DNA of 14,167 nucleotides, from contig DASCOT010000135.1 in NCBI GenBank assembly GCA_036012155.1, positions 1 through 14,167 of the forward strand, read 5' to 3'. The notes beneath the pieces were generated by a model. That model was given only the letters and a program-made list of their open reading frames with translations, ran no database searches and was not told the DNA's origin. Positions 1 through 6,317 of the stretch are shown here, in pieces. This stretch comes from DASCOT01 sp036012155 (GTDB lineage Bacteria; Acidobacteriota; UBA890; WLXD01). Each line of letters starts with the position of its first letter. The stretch's first letter is position 1. Made by a program: the position numbers and the translations under genes.

Positions 1-690
1 GAGCGGATTCCCGATCTGCAGATGGAGCCGCTCATCCGCTGCTACACGGACGCCAGTGTTTGGGATGGCTTCGAAGCAGGACTGGTCACCCTCGCTAGCC
101 CCGACCCACAGGCATTTCGCCCACCGGAGGAGCCGAAGAACGTTCTCCAGGTGGGTCTCCCCACCAACTTCAAGAGCGCCGCATTCGAGGCCGGCGAGCA
201 CACGGCTATGCTCCGCGACATCGAGGCCGACATCATTGCCAGCCGCTTCGACCCCGGCGATGGGGCCATCGAGCTGCCGGTGAAGCTCCGGGTGCACGAG
301 TCGATCTTCGTCCCGCTGGCGAAGTGGCCGATGTTGATGGCCGGCAACTACCGGTGCGTCCGACGCGACGACATGATCTCGATCCGCGACGCCGTGCACG
401 GCGATCCGGAGCGGTCGCGACAGACCTACGATTGGACGCGGCAGCTGTGCGCGCGGCTGGGTGCGGCGGATGCGGACATGGTTCCCTTCGAGAAATACGC
501 TAGGGCGGCCGAGGGGCTGGGTAAGCCCTCCTCGGCGGCGCGGGCACTCTTCGGTGGTGCCAAGCACATCGAGCGTGTCGACTGCTTGGTTCGCGAAATC
601 GCTCTCCAGCAAGGCCTCCAGTCCGACACGGTCGACGAGATCGTCATGCTTGTCGACCGGCGCCTGGAAGCCAACCGCGCGGCTGCGTGA
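1..690 (+). CDS. Unrecognised protein, 3' part (N-terminus outside window)
   Basis: The reading frame is open from the first base (first codons E-R-I-P-D-L-Q) through the ATG at 22 to a TGA at 688-690. The true start therefore probably lies upstream and ATG 22 is only an internal Met. About 229 codons are visible. The protein looks soluble, with no membrane helix or signal peptide. Conserved-looking stretches are PKNVLQVGLPTNFK, FVPLAKWPMLMAGNYRC and a helical C-terminal region around RPSS/KPSSAARAL, HIERVDCLV and DEIVMLVDRRL. The organisation is loosely reminiscent of the C-terminal helical domain of ketopantoate-reductase-type NAD(P)-dependent dehydrogenases. No Rossmann glycine motif lies in the visible part, so I do not assign that function. 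It is followed in the same direction, 58 nt later, by a quinone oxidoreductase gene and may be co-transcribed with it. Confidence 0.6.
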   Translation, partial: ERIPDLQMEPLIRCYTDASVWDGFEAGLVTLASPDPQAFRPPEEPKNVLQVGLPTNFKSAAFEAGEHTAMLRDIEADIIASRFDPGDGAIELPVKLRVHESIFVPLAKWPMLMAGNYRCVRRDDMISIRDAVHGDPERSRQTYDWTRQLCARLGAADADMVPFEKYARAAEGLGKPSSAARALFGGAKHIERVDCLVREIALQQGLQSDTVDEIVMLVDRRLEANRAAA

Positions 691-748
691 GGCGTCACCG
701 GGTGATTCGGCGCAGCATCGCGCGGACGCGAGCTCCGCGGAGGGCGCC

Positions 749-1735
749 ATGAGGGCCGTGCTCCTCGACGGAGTCGGCGGTGCCGACGTGCTGCGACTCG
801 GCGAAGTCGACCGACCGACGCCGGGCACCGGGCAGGTGCTGATCAAGGTAGTGACCAGCTCGGTCAATCGCGCCGATATCAGCCAGCGGCAGGGCAACTA
901 CCCGCCGCCGCCGGGCGAGTCGGAGATCCTCGGGCTTGAGGTGGCCGGGACGATCGAACAGCTCGGTACCGAGGTCGAGGGCTGGAGTGTGGGCGATCGC
1001 GTGATGTCCCTGGTCGGCGGCGGCGGCTATGCGGAGTTCGCCACCGCGCACGCGCAACATCTGATTGCCATCCCCGAGGCCACGAGCTTCGAGGAGGCCG
1101 CCTGCATCTGCGAGACCTACATCACCGCGTACCTCAACATCTTCATGATTGGCGGGTTCGAGGACGGTGGCACCGTGCTCCTGCACGGCGGCGGCGGCGG
1201 CGTGAACACGGCGGCGATCCAGCTATGCCGCCTGCTCACACCGGGCGCCACGATCCTCGTGACGGCCTCTCCGGGCAAGCTGGAGCGGGTCGAGACCCTC
1301 GGAGCGCATCGGGCAATCGACTACACAGCGCGCGACTTCGCCAACGACGTGGCGGAGCATACCGACGGCAAGGGCGCCGACCTGATTCTCGATCACATCG
1401 GCGCCAAGTACCTGGCCGGCAACATGAAAGCCCTGGCCCTGGGTGGCAGCCTGGTGATTATCGGGGTGATGGGTGGCATCAAGGCCGAACTCAACCTGGT
1501 GCGCATGATGGTCAAGCGTCAGCGGATCATCGGCTCGGTGCTCCGTTCGCGTCCCGTCTCCGAGAAAGCCCGGATCGTCGCCGAGTTCACGGAGACCGTG
1601 ATGCCGCGGTTAGCGGACCGCACCATCGCGCCATTGATCCACGAGGTCGTTCCCCTCGACGACATCGCCGCGGCGCACGAGACCATGGAGCAGAGCCGTC
1701 ACTTCGGAAAGATCGTGCTTGCCGTCGCCGGATAG
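749..1735 (+). CDS. NAD(P)H-quinone oxidoreductase, PIG3 family (zinc-free MDR)
   Basis: The product is a 328-residue medium-chain dehydrogenase/reductase of the PIG3/quinone oxidoreductase type, cytoplasmic, which as a family reduces quinones with NADPH. The N-terminal GroES-like domain carries NRADISQRQGNYPPPPGES (residues 40-58) and LGLEVAGTIEQLG. The nucleotide-binding domain carries the glycine-rich LLHGGGGGVNTAAIQL (145-159). The family C-terminus is present: LRSRPVSEKARI (265-276), AAAHETMEQSRHFGKIVL (307-324). Zinc-ligand cysteines of alcohol dehydrogenases are absent. The reading frame is open much further upstream (to 461), but that stretch overlaps the preceding gene. ATG 749 matches the family N-terminus (MRAVLL) and has GGAGGG at 739-744, so I place the start there. 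The glycine loop reads GGGGGVN where GxxGVG is usual, a small oddity that may affect cofactor affinity. The family call is secure; the substrate is unknown. Confidence 0.93.
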   Translation: MRAVLLDGVGGADVLRLGEVDRPTPGTGQVLIKVVTSSVNRADISQRQGNYPPPPGESEILGLEVAGTIEQLGTEVEGWSVGDRVMSLVGGGGYAEFATAHAQHLIAIPEATSFEEAACICETYITAYLNIFMIGGFEDGGTVLLHGGGGGVNTAAIQLCRLLTPGATILVTASPGKLERVETLGAHRAIDYTARDFANDVAEHTDGKGADLILDHIGAKYLAGNMKALALGGSLVIIGVMGGIKAELNLVRMMVKRQRIIGSVLRSRPVSEKARIVAEFTETVMPRLADRTIAPLIHEVVPLDDIAAAHETMEQSRHFGKIVLAVAG

Positions 1736-1740
1736 AGGGC

Positions 1741-1760
1741 CACGGCGGTCCCGAGCCGTG
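1741..1760 (+). terminator. Hairpin just after the quinone oxidoreductase stop
   Basis: CACGGC at 1741-1746 pairs perfectly with GCCGTG at 1755-1760 around an 8-nt loop, 5 nt after the TAG at 1733-1735. No T-run follows, so this is not a classical intrinsic terminator. It may assist termination or simply protect the 3' end. Confidence 0.3.
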
Positions 1761-1787
1761 CGCCGGTTGCGTAGCGCTATCGCTTGC

Positions 1788-1816
1788 TTGATAAATCCGA
1801 CCAACGGGTATTGTAT
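1788..1816 (+). promoter_or_regulatory. Candidate sigma-70 promoter for the Rieske/cyt b/octahaem operon
   Basis: TTGATA (1788-1793) and TTGTAT (1811-1816) are 17 nt apart, in an AT-richer patch between the hairpin at 1741 and the Rieske start at 1854. The -35 is a 4/6-5/6 match, the -10 weaker. It is the best candidate in the 118-nt gap. Predicted from sequence only. Confidence 0.35.
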
Positions 1817-1853
1817 TCATGCTCGGGATTCGGCGCTGGAATGGGGTGGTGCA

Positions 1854-2451
1854 ATGAGCGAGGAGCGGGAGCCTGACGGCAGGGCCGCGTCTGACCGCAG
1901 GCAGTTCATGGGCTCTGCGTCGCGCGTTGCCATGACGGCCGGCCTGGTCGGCGGCTACGGCGGCTTCGGCTTGATCATCGGGCGCTACCTGTATCCGGCG
2001 CGGCCTGGCGATCGCATCTGGCAGTACGTGGCCGAGTCGGATGCCATCCCGGGGCGGCTCTATGCTGTATCGGGGGCCCGCCGGCGAGACGATCAACGTC
2101 GTTCGGTATGCGAGTAGCGGGACCGCCGAAGACTTCATCGCCTTGTCGAGCACCTGCCCGCATCTGGGCTGTCAGGTGCACTGGGAGCCGTACAACGATC
2201 GCTACTTCTGCCCCTGTCACAACGGCGTGTTCGACCCCGAGGGCGCTGGGGTCTCCGGGCCGCCCGGCGATGCCGGCCAGTCCTTGCCACGCTACCGGCT
2301 GTCCATCGAAGACGGCCTGCTGTTCATCGAGGTACCGGTAGGAGGCTTCTCCGCCGATGCTGGCGCCAGCGAGCAGCGCGCTGGCATCGATCGCGACCCC
2401 ACATCGTGCGACGGTTGCGGGCCCCGGCGCAGCGATCGGAACAGGGCCTGA
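1854..2451 (+). CDS. Rieske [2Fe-2S] protein of a cytochrome b complex, with a one-base frameshift
   Basis: Two overlapping frames together make one Rieske protein of about 198 residues. From ATG 1854 the first frame gives a Tat-type signal (DRRQFMG) followed by a hydrophobic anchor (about residues 20-42), then ends out of register at a stop at 2115-2117. The +1 frame continues the family sequence as MLYRGPAGETINVVRY (from 2062), then cluster box 1 CPHLGC (2155-2172) and box 2 CPCHNGVFD (from 2209), followed by the GPP loop. Removing one base in the GGGGCGGCTCT run (about 2051-2061) would read ...DAIPGGSMLYRG... and restore an uninterrupted gene. All four cluster ligands (two Cys, two His) are present. 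TGA at 2449-2451 is 3 nt before the cytochrome b start. A sequencing or assembly error is the simplest explanation, since the rest is fully conserved; a true mutation or programmed shift is possible. The C-terminal tail contains an extra CDGC of unknown meaning. The protein would sit on the outer membrane face and pass electrons from quinol. Confidence 0.85.
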
Positions 2452-2454
2452 GCG

Positions 2455-3519
2455 GTGACCTCGGCGACGCTCGACCCCGTGAAGCGCTGGTTCAAGGATC
2501 GCTTGCCGATCTCGAGCACGCAGTTTCGCGAGCTTACCAACGAGCCCGTTCCGAATCACATGAAGCGCTGGTGGTTCGCCCTCGGGGGGACCCCGGCGTA
2601 CTTGTTTGTCGTGCAGATCGTCACGGGGATCCTGCTGGCGTTTTACTACTCGGCGGCGCCGGAGGCGGCGTACGAGTCGGTGCGCTACATCACTCAGGAG
2701 GCCGCCTACGGGTGGTTCATACGTGGCGTGCACAAGTGGGGCGCCACGCTGATGATCGCCGCGGTGATCATGCATCAGATGCGCGTCTTCTTTACCGGCG
2801 CTTACCGCAAGCCGCGCGAGATCAACTGGATGGTCGGGATGTGCTTGCTCGTCTGCACGTTGATGATCGGCTTCACCGGCTACAGCCTGCTCTTCGAGCA
2901 GCTCAGCTTCTGGGGCGCCACCGTGGGCGCCAACATCACCGATACGGTGCCGGTCGTCGGCAGCTTCATGAAGAACATGATGCTGGCGGGCGACGCGTAC
3001 AACCAGCGCACGCTGGCCCGCTTCTATGTTCTGCACGCCGCCGTGCTGCCGGTGACGATGATTCTCCTGCTGGTGGTGCACATCTTCATCATTCGCATGC
3101 AGGGAGTCACCGAGCTGAAGTTCGAAGGCGACAAGCGCGGCGACGAGGGGACATTCAGCTTCTTCCCCGACCACCTGTACACGGAGCTCATACTGGGGCT
3201 GTGTCTGATGATCTTGTTGGCGGCGCTGGCAACAATCTCACCGGTGGTAATGGGACCGCGCGCCGACCCTCTGGTGACACCCGAGGTGATCAAGCCGGAG
3301 TGGTTTTTCTACGTCGCCTTCCGCTGGCTGAAGCTATTCACCGGTACCGCCGCGGTTCTGAGCATGGGGCTGATCGTGTTCGCCATGTTCACCTGGCCGT
3401 TCATCGACGCGACGATTCGCCGTCGGACGAGGTTCCAGGAGGCAAGCGTGTGGATCGGGGTGGTGGCGGTCATCACCATCATCGGCATGACGATTTGGGA
3501 AGCGTTGGTAGCGCACTGA
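2455..3519 (+). CDS. Cytochrome b, b6-type haem spacing, one-piece with subunit IV region
   Basis: This is a 354-residue integral membrane di-haem cytochrome b, the quinol-oxidising core of a bc/b6f-type complex. Haem ligands are H93 and H107 in helix B (13 residues between) and H194 and H209 in helix D (14 between). The 13/14 spacing is that of b6-type proteins; mitochondrial-type cytochrome b has 13/13. The C-terminal part contains PEWFFYVAFRW (281-291), the Qo-site PEWY equivalent with Phe for Tyr, and the usual helices. The protein is therefore b6 and subunit IV in a single chain, but shorter than mitochondrial cytochrome b, lacking helix H. It starts at GTG 2455, right after the Rieske stop, which implies translational coupling. 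No c1 or f gene follows; an octahaem cytochrome does. The family is certain; whether electrons run from quinol outward or the reverse is not shown. Confidence 0.95.
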   Translation: MTSATLDPVKRWFKDRLPISSTQFRELTNEPVPNHMKRWWFALGGTPAYLFVVQIVTGILLAFYYSAAPEAAYESVRYITQEAAYGWFIRGVHKWGATLMIAAVIMHQMRVFFTGAYRKPREINWMVGMCLLVCTLMIGFTGYSLLFEQLSFWGATVGANITDTVPVVGSFMKNMMLAGDAYNQRTLARFYVLHAAVLPVTMILLLVVHIFIIRMQGVTELKFEGDKRGDEGTFSFFPDHLYTELILGLCLMILLAALATISPVVMGPRADPLVTPEVIKPEWFFYVAFRWLKLFTGTAAVLSMGLIVFAMFTWPFIDATIRRRTRFQEASVWIGVVAVITIIGMTIWEALVAH

Positions 3520-3556
3520 GCATCGGGGAACGAGAGCCTTCGAGAGGAACCACGAA

Positions 3557-5194
3557 ATGACGCTTGAATCGAAGCGATTGATCATTGCCGGATTGGGGAT
3601 TGTCTTTCTCGCGTCGCTATTGCTCGTGCAGTATGCGGAGACGGTGCGTCGGGCGGAGGAGGCGGGACTGCGCCCGCCGCACATCGTGGTGCCGGCCAAC
3701 GCGGTGGAATGCGTCGACTGCCATCAGGAAGCGAATCCCGGGATTATTTCTCATTGGGAGGGCAGCACCCACGCCGAGAAGGGCGTCGGCTGCGTCGGGT
3801 GCCATACGGCTGCTGCCGACGAGCCCGACAGCTACCTGCATTACGGAGAGGTGCTCGCCACCGTCGTCACACCGCTCGACTGTGCTCGGTGTCACCCGGC
3901 TGAAGCGCAGGAGTTCGCGCAGAGCCACCACGCCAAGGCGGGCAACATCCTGGCGTCGCTCGACAACTTCCTGGCCGAGACCGTCGAAGGCGCACGGCTG
4001 AGCTTCGATCCGCATTCGCCCACTCCCGGCAAGGTAGTGGACTCGGTCAACGGGCTGGCCAGCGCGTTCTCCGGCTGTCAGCAATGCCACGGCTCCAAGG
4101 TCGCCTTGCAGTCGACCGACGGCGCGATGATCAACGTGGACGAGCTGCAGCCCGATGACAACGGCAAGCCGCTGAATCTCGACGCGGTGGCCCGCATCCT
4201 GCGCGACGAGGAGGGGCGGCCACAGTACGCCCCGCAGACCTGGCCCAACACCGGCATCGGCCGGCTCAACCTCGACGGCTCCATCGGTTCGTGTACCGCT
4301 TGCCACAGTCGCCACGATTTCTCGCCGCGCCGGGCTCGACAGCCCGAGAACTGCGGCAAGTGCCACCTGGGCCCCGATCATCCGCAGAAAGAGGTCTACG
4401 AGGAGTCCAAGCACGGCGTCGCCTATCGCGACCTCAAGGATCAGATGAACCTCGATGCCGATGACTGGGTGCTGGGCGAAGACTACGCCGCGGCCCCGAC
4501 CTGCGCGTCGTGCCATATGTCCGGCAACGTTCGCAACGGCGGCCTCGTGACCCACGATCCGGGGCGGCGTATCTCATGGACCAATCGCCCGCCGGTGAGC
4601 GTGGTCATGGATACCGATGCCGAGGGCGCCATCGTCAAGGAAACCGATCCGGAGGCGCGCCGGGCGCTGGTCACCGATTCGGCGGACGACAAGCGCAACC
4701 GGATGAAGCAGGCATGTTCTACCTGCCACACGCCCGACTACATCAACGCGTTCTACACGCAGTACGACGATCTGGTGATTCTGTACAACGAGAAGTTCGG
4801 CAAGCCCGGGCTGCAGATCATGCAAGCTTTACTGTCCGAGGGCCTGCGATCGCCGACCGAGTTCGACGAGGAAATCGAGTGGACGTGGTTCTTCCTATGG
4901 CATCACGAGGGTCGTAGGGCACGCCATGGAGCCTCGATGATGGCGCCCGATTACACGCACTGGCACGGCATGTACGAGGTGGCCGAGCGTTTCTACATGG
5001 AGCTGATTCCGCAGGCGCGAGAGATCACCGCTCATGCTGCTGCCGCCGGCAACGGCGGCGCTGGACGGGCTGTCGAGGCGGTGATCGACGGAATCCTCGA
5101 TCGGCCCGAGCATGTGTGGTTCGAGGAGGGCGCCGAGGGCGCGGCAGCACGCATCCGAGAGGAAATGGACCGGCGCTACGGTCGCACCCAATGA
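3557..5194 (+). CDS. Membrane-anchored octahaem cytochrome c, HAO-like
   Basis: The 545-residue protein begins with one hydrophobic helix (about residues 8-26, LIIAGLGIVFLASLLLVQ) with no clear cleavage site, so it is probably anchored with the haem domain outside the cytoplasmic membrane. It has eight CXXCH sites, at C52, C79, C109, C174, C246, C266, C316 and C387. There is no CXXCK site, which argues against the octahaem nitrite reductase (ONR) and NrfA types. Haem 4 lies in FSGCQQCHGSK, and later segments VTHDPGRRISW (331-341), WHHEGRRARHGA and PDYTHWHGMYEV (464-475) are typical of the hydroxylamine oxidoreductase-like octahaem group. Haem 4 would be the catalytic, five-coordinate haem by analogy. 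Whether the tyrosine that cross-links P460 in true HAO is present cannot be settled by eye; Y466 is one candidate. Without it the family generally acts reductively (nitrite, NO, hydroxylamine). It starts at ATG 3557 with GAGAGGA upstream, 37 nt after cytochrome b, and is the last gene of the operon. The substrate is unknown. Confidence 0.92.
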   Translation: MTLESKRLIIAGLGIVFLASLLLVQYAETVRRAEEAGLRPPHIVVPANAVECVDCHQEANPGIISHWEGSTHAEKGVGCVGCHTAAADEPDSYLHYGEVLATVVTPLDCARCHPAEAQEFAQSHHAKAGNILASLDNFLAETVEGARLSFDPHSPTPGKVVDSVNGLASAFSGCQQCHGSKVALQSTDGAMINVDELQPDDNGKPLNLDAVARILRDEEGRPQYAPQTWPNTGIGRLNLDGSIGSCTACHSRHDFSPRRARQPENCGKCHLGPDHPQKEVYEESKHGVAYRDLKDQMNLDADDWVLGEDYAAAPTCASCHMSGNVRNGGLVTHDPGRRISWTNRPPVSVVMDTDAEGAIVKETDPEARRALVTDSADDKRNRMKQACSTCHTPDYINAFYTQYDDLVILYNEKFGKPGLQIMQALLSEGLRSPTEFDEEIEWTWFFLWHHEGRRARHGASMMAPDYTHWHGMYEVAERFYMELIPQAREITAHAAAAGNGGAGRAVEAVIDGILDRPEHVWFEEGAEGAAARIREEMDRRYGRTQ

Positions 5195-5213
5195 TGTGTG
5201 AGATCGCCGCCGA

Positions 5214-5229
5214 CCATCCCTAGGGGTGG
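5214..5229. terminator. Near-perfect palindrome between convergent operons
   Basis: CCATCCCTAGGGGTGG forms a 16-base palindrome with one G-T pair, 19 nt after the octahaem cytochrome stop and 34 nt before the stop of the convergent hydroxylase gene. It has no T-run on either strand. Its place between two converging genes makes a weak bidirectional termination role possible. Confidence 0.25.
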
Positions 5230-5263
5230 CCTGCACCGACCAGCCGGCGTGTCTCGCGCGGTC

Positions 5264-6064
5264 CTACGGCGCTGCGTCCGACGGGTCGGCGTCGCCTCCG
5301 AGGCACTCCACCTCGGCCGGTGTCGGAGCCGTCGGCCTACGGTAGGTCAAGAAGACAAAGTCCCACAGCGGGGAGCTCAACCCGTATTGGGTCTCGGCGT
5401 TCTTGAAGTGATGTTCCATGTGGAAGCGCCGCATGAACTTGCCAAACCGGGACCGGGGCACGGCATGGTGTGTGTAGTAGTGCATCCAGTCGTAAGCGAG
5501 GTAGCCGACGAGCGTGCCGGCGAAGAGTGCCTGCCAGTAGGCGCCAAAGACCGACCAGTAGATCACCGCGAGCACCGAGGCGATCGGCCAGCTCATCACC
5601 GGTGGCGCAACCAGGCGCCGCCGGTCGCTGGGGAACTCATGGTGGTAACCGTGCAGGGCGAACAGCACGGTGCGGATCGGGCGAATGTCGGTAGGTGGCA
5701 GGTGGAACACGAAGCGGTGTAGCCAGTACTCGACGAAGCTCCAGCCCAGCACGCCGGCGACGATGCACATGGCGATGACGGGCGCTGTCAGCCCACGAAC
5801 CGCCACTGAAGCGTAGACGCAATAGACGATGACGGGGATAAACCACACACCAGGCATGATCCAGTGCGAGCTGGCGAAGTGCTTCTCGAGGACGCTGTTG
5901 TTCAGGGCCCGGATGCCCGCTACGCGCCGGCGATTCCGCCTGGCCGGCGCATCCTGGATGCCCGCCCAGGTTGCGACCGTGTCATTCCATTCGTCGGTGG
6001 TCGATAACAGTCCCATGATTGCGTCGCCGTTCCGCCCGGTGCCGGCAGATGATGGGCCGCGCAT
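5264..6064 (-). CDS. Fatty acid 2-hydroxylase-like di-iron membrane enzyme
   Basis: This 266-residue member of the fatty acid hydroxylase superfamily has membrane helices at about 68-88, 93-112, 158-175 and 176-192. All histidine clusters of the di-iron site are present: HRFVFH (116-121), HGYHH (138-142), HYYTHH (195-200) and HMEHH (215-219). HGYHHEFPSDRRRLVAPP (138-155) and YGLSSPLWDFVF (227-238) resemble Scs7/FA2H-type fatty acid 2-hydroxylases more than sterol desaturases, so alpha-hydroxylation of a fatty acyl chain is the best guess. The product would alter membrane lipids such as sphingolipids or hydroxy-fatty-acyl lipids. ATG 6064 is preceded by GAAGAGAG at a good distance and lies 24 nt after a small membrane-protein gene. 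An internal ATG at 6016 (MGLLST) is an alternative start with a weaker upstream sequence. It is last in a three-gene operon. Confidence 0.88.
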   Translation of the reverse strand: MRGPSSAGTGRNGDAIMGLLSTTDEWNDTVATWAGIQDAPARRNRRRVAGIRALNNSVLEKHFASSHWIMPGVWFIPVIVYCVYASVAVRGLTAPVIAMCIVAGVLGWSFVEYWLHRFVFHLPPTDIRPIRTVLFALHGYHHEFPSDRRRLVAPPVMSWPIASVLAVIYWSVFGAYWQALFAGTLVGYLAYDWMHYYTHHAVPRSRFGKFMRRFHMEHHFKNAETQYGLSSPLWDFVFLTYRRPTAPTPAEVECLGGDADPSDAAP

Positions 6065-6087
6065 CCGTAGCTCTCTTCAGGGCAAGG

Positions 6088-6216
6088 TCACGAAAACAGC
6101 CAACGCACGATCAGGTTTGCAGCCAGAGCCAACACCCCGATGACATACCACAGCCACGCCGGTGACGGTGCTCGGTCGTCGTCAACCTCGTGCGCTACTC
6201 CGAGTTGCGTCTCCAT
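6088..6216 (-). CDS. 42-residue single-helix membrane protein
   Basis: A short gene lies between the two lipid hydroxylase genes on the same strand. It reads METQLGVAHEVDDDRAPSP (residues 1-19), then a hydrophobic helix from about residue 20 to 41 (AWLWYVIGVLALAANLIV, then RWLFS), and ends at a TGA at 6090-6088. The start is supported by AGGAGG, 9 nt upstream of ATG, the strongest Shine-Dalgarno sequence in the window. The stop is 23 nt before the hydroxylase start, so the two are probably translated from one mRNA. The acidic N-terminus and aromatic-rich helix suggest a small subunit or regulator of a membrane enzyme. That role is inferred from position and size only; I recognise no family. 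Confidence 0.72.
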   Translation of the reverse strand: METQLGVAHEVDDDRAPSPAWLWYVIGVLALAANLIVRWLFS

Positions 6217-6219
6217 CTT

Positions 6220-6231
6220 CCTCCACCTCCT
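6220..6231 (-). promoter_or_regulatory. Strong ribosome-binding site of the small membrane protein
   Basis: On the minus strand the bases before ATG 6216 read AGGAGGTGGAGGAAG. The full AGGAGG (6231-6226) is 9 nt from ATG, and a second GGAGG (6224-6220) is 3 nt from it. This site is the main reason for accepting such a short reading frame as a gene. Confidence 0.75.
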
Positions 6232-6261
6232 GTGATTGCTCGCTCCTCGGCGCCATTCCTT

Positions 6262-6276
6262 CGCGCCACCGGCGCG
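6262..6276 (-). other. Tight hairpin between the desaturase and small-protein genes
   Basis: CGCGCC and GGCGCG pair perfectly around a 3-nt loop, in the 101-nt gap between the sterol desaturase stop and the small membrane-protein start. There is no T-run, so it is not an intrinsic terminator. It could mark an mRNA processing or stability site that sets the ratio of the operon's products. Confidence 0.25.
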
Positions 6277-6317
6277 CCACTTTCGGACTCTTGGGTGTCG
6301 ACCCTTCTCTGCGGTTG

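Noticed and set aside
461..748. Upstream extension of the quinone oxidoreductase to a 424-residue protein
   Set aside because: It overlaps the preceding gene in another frame, shows low-complexity Arg/Ser sequence, and the family start plus ribosome-binding site are at 749.
2040..2070. Programmed ribosomal frameshifting in the Rieske gene
   Set aside because: No recognisable slippery site with stop or stimulatory structure is seen; a one-base sequence error or mutation is simpler.
1975..3174. Long minus-strand frame of 399 residues opposite the Rieske and cytochrome b genes
   Set aside because: It is antisense to two clear conserved genes and is rich in His, Arg and Ala as expected of a shadow frame in GC-rich DNA.
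2406..3560. Plus-strand frame of 384 residues overlapping cytochrome b
   Set aside because: Its sequence is Arg/Gly-rich without any family feature, whereas the other frame encodes an intact cytochrome b.
3617..4555. Minus-strand frame of 312 residues opposite the octahaem cytochrome
   Set aside because: The plus strand encodes eight haem sites in one frame; the antisense frame has no recognisable domain.
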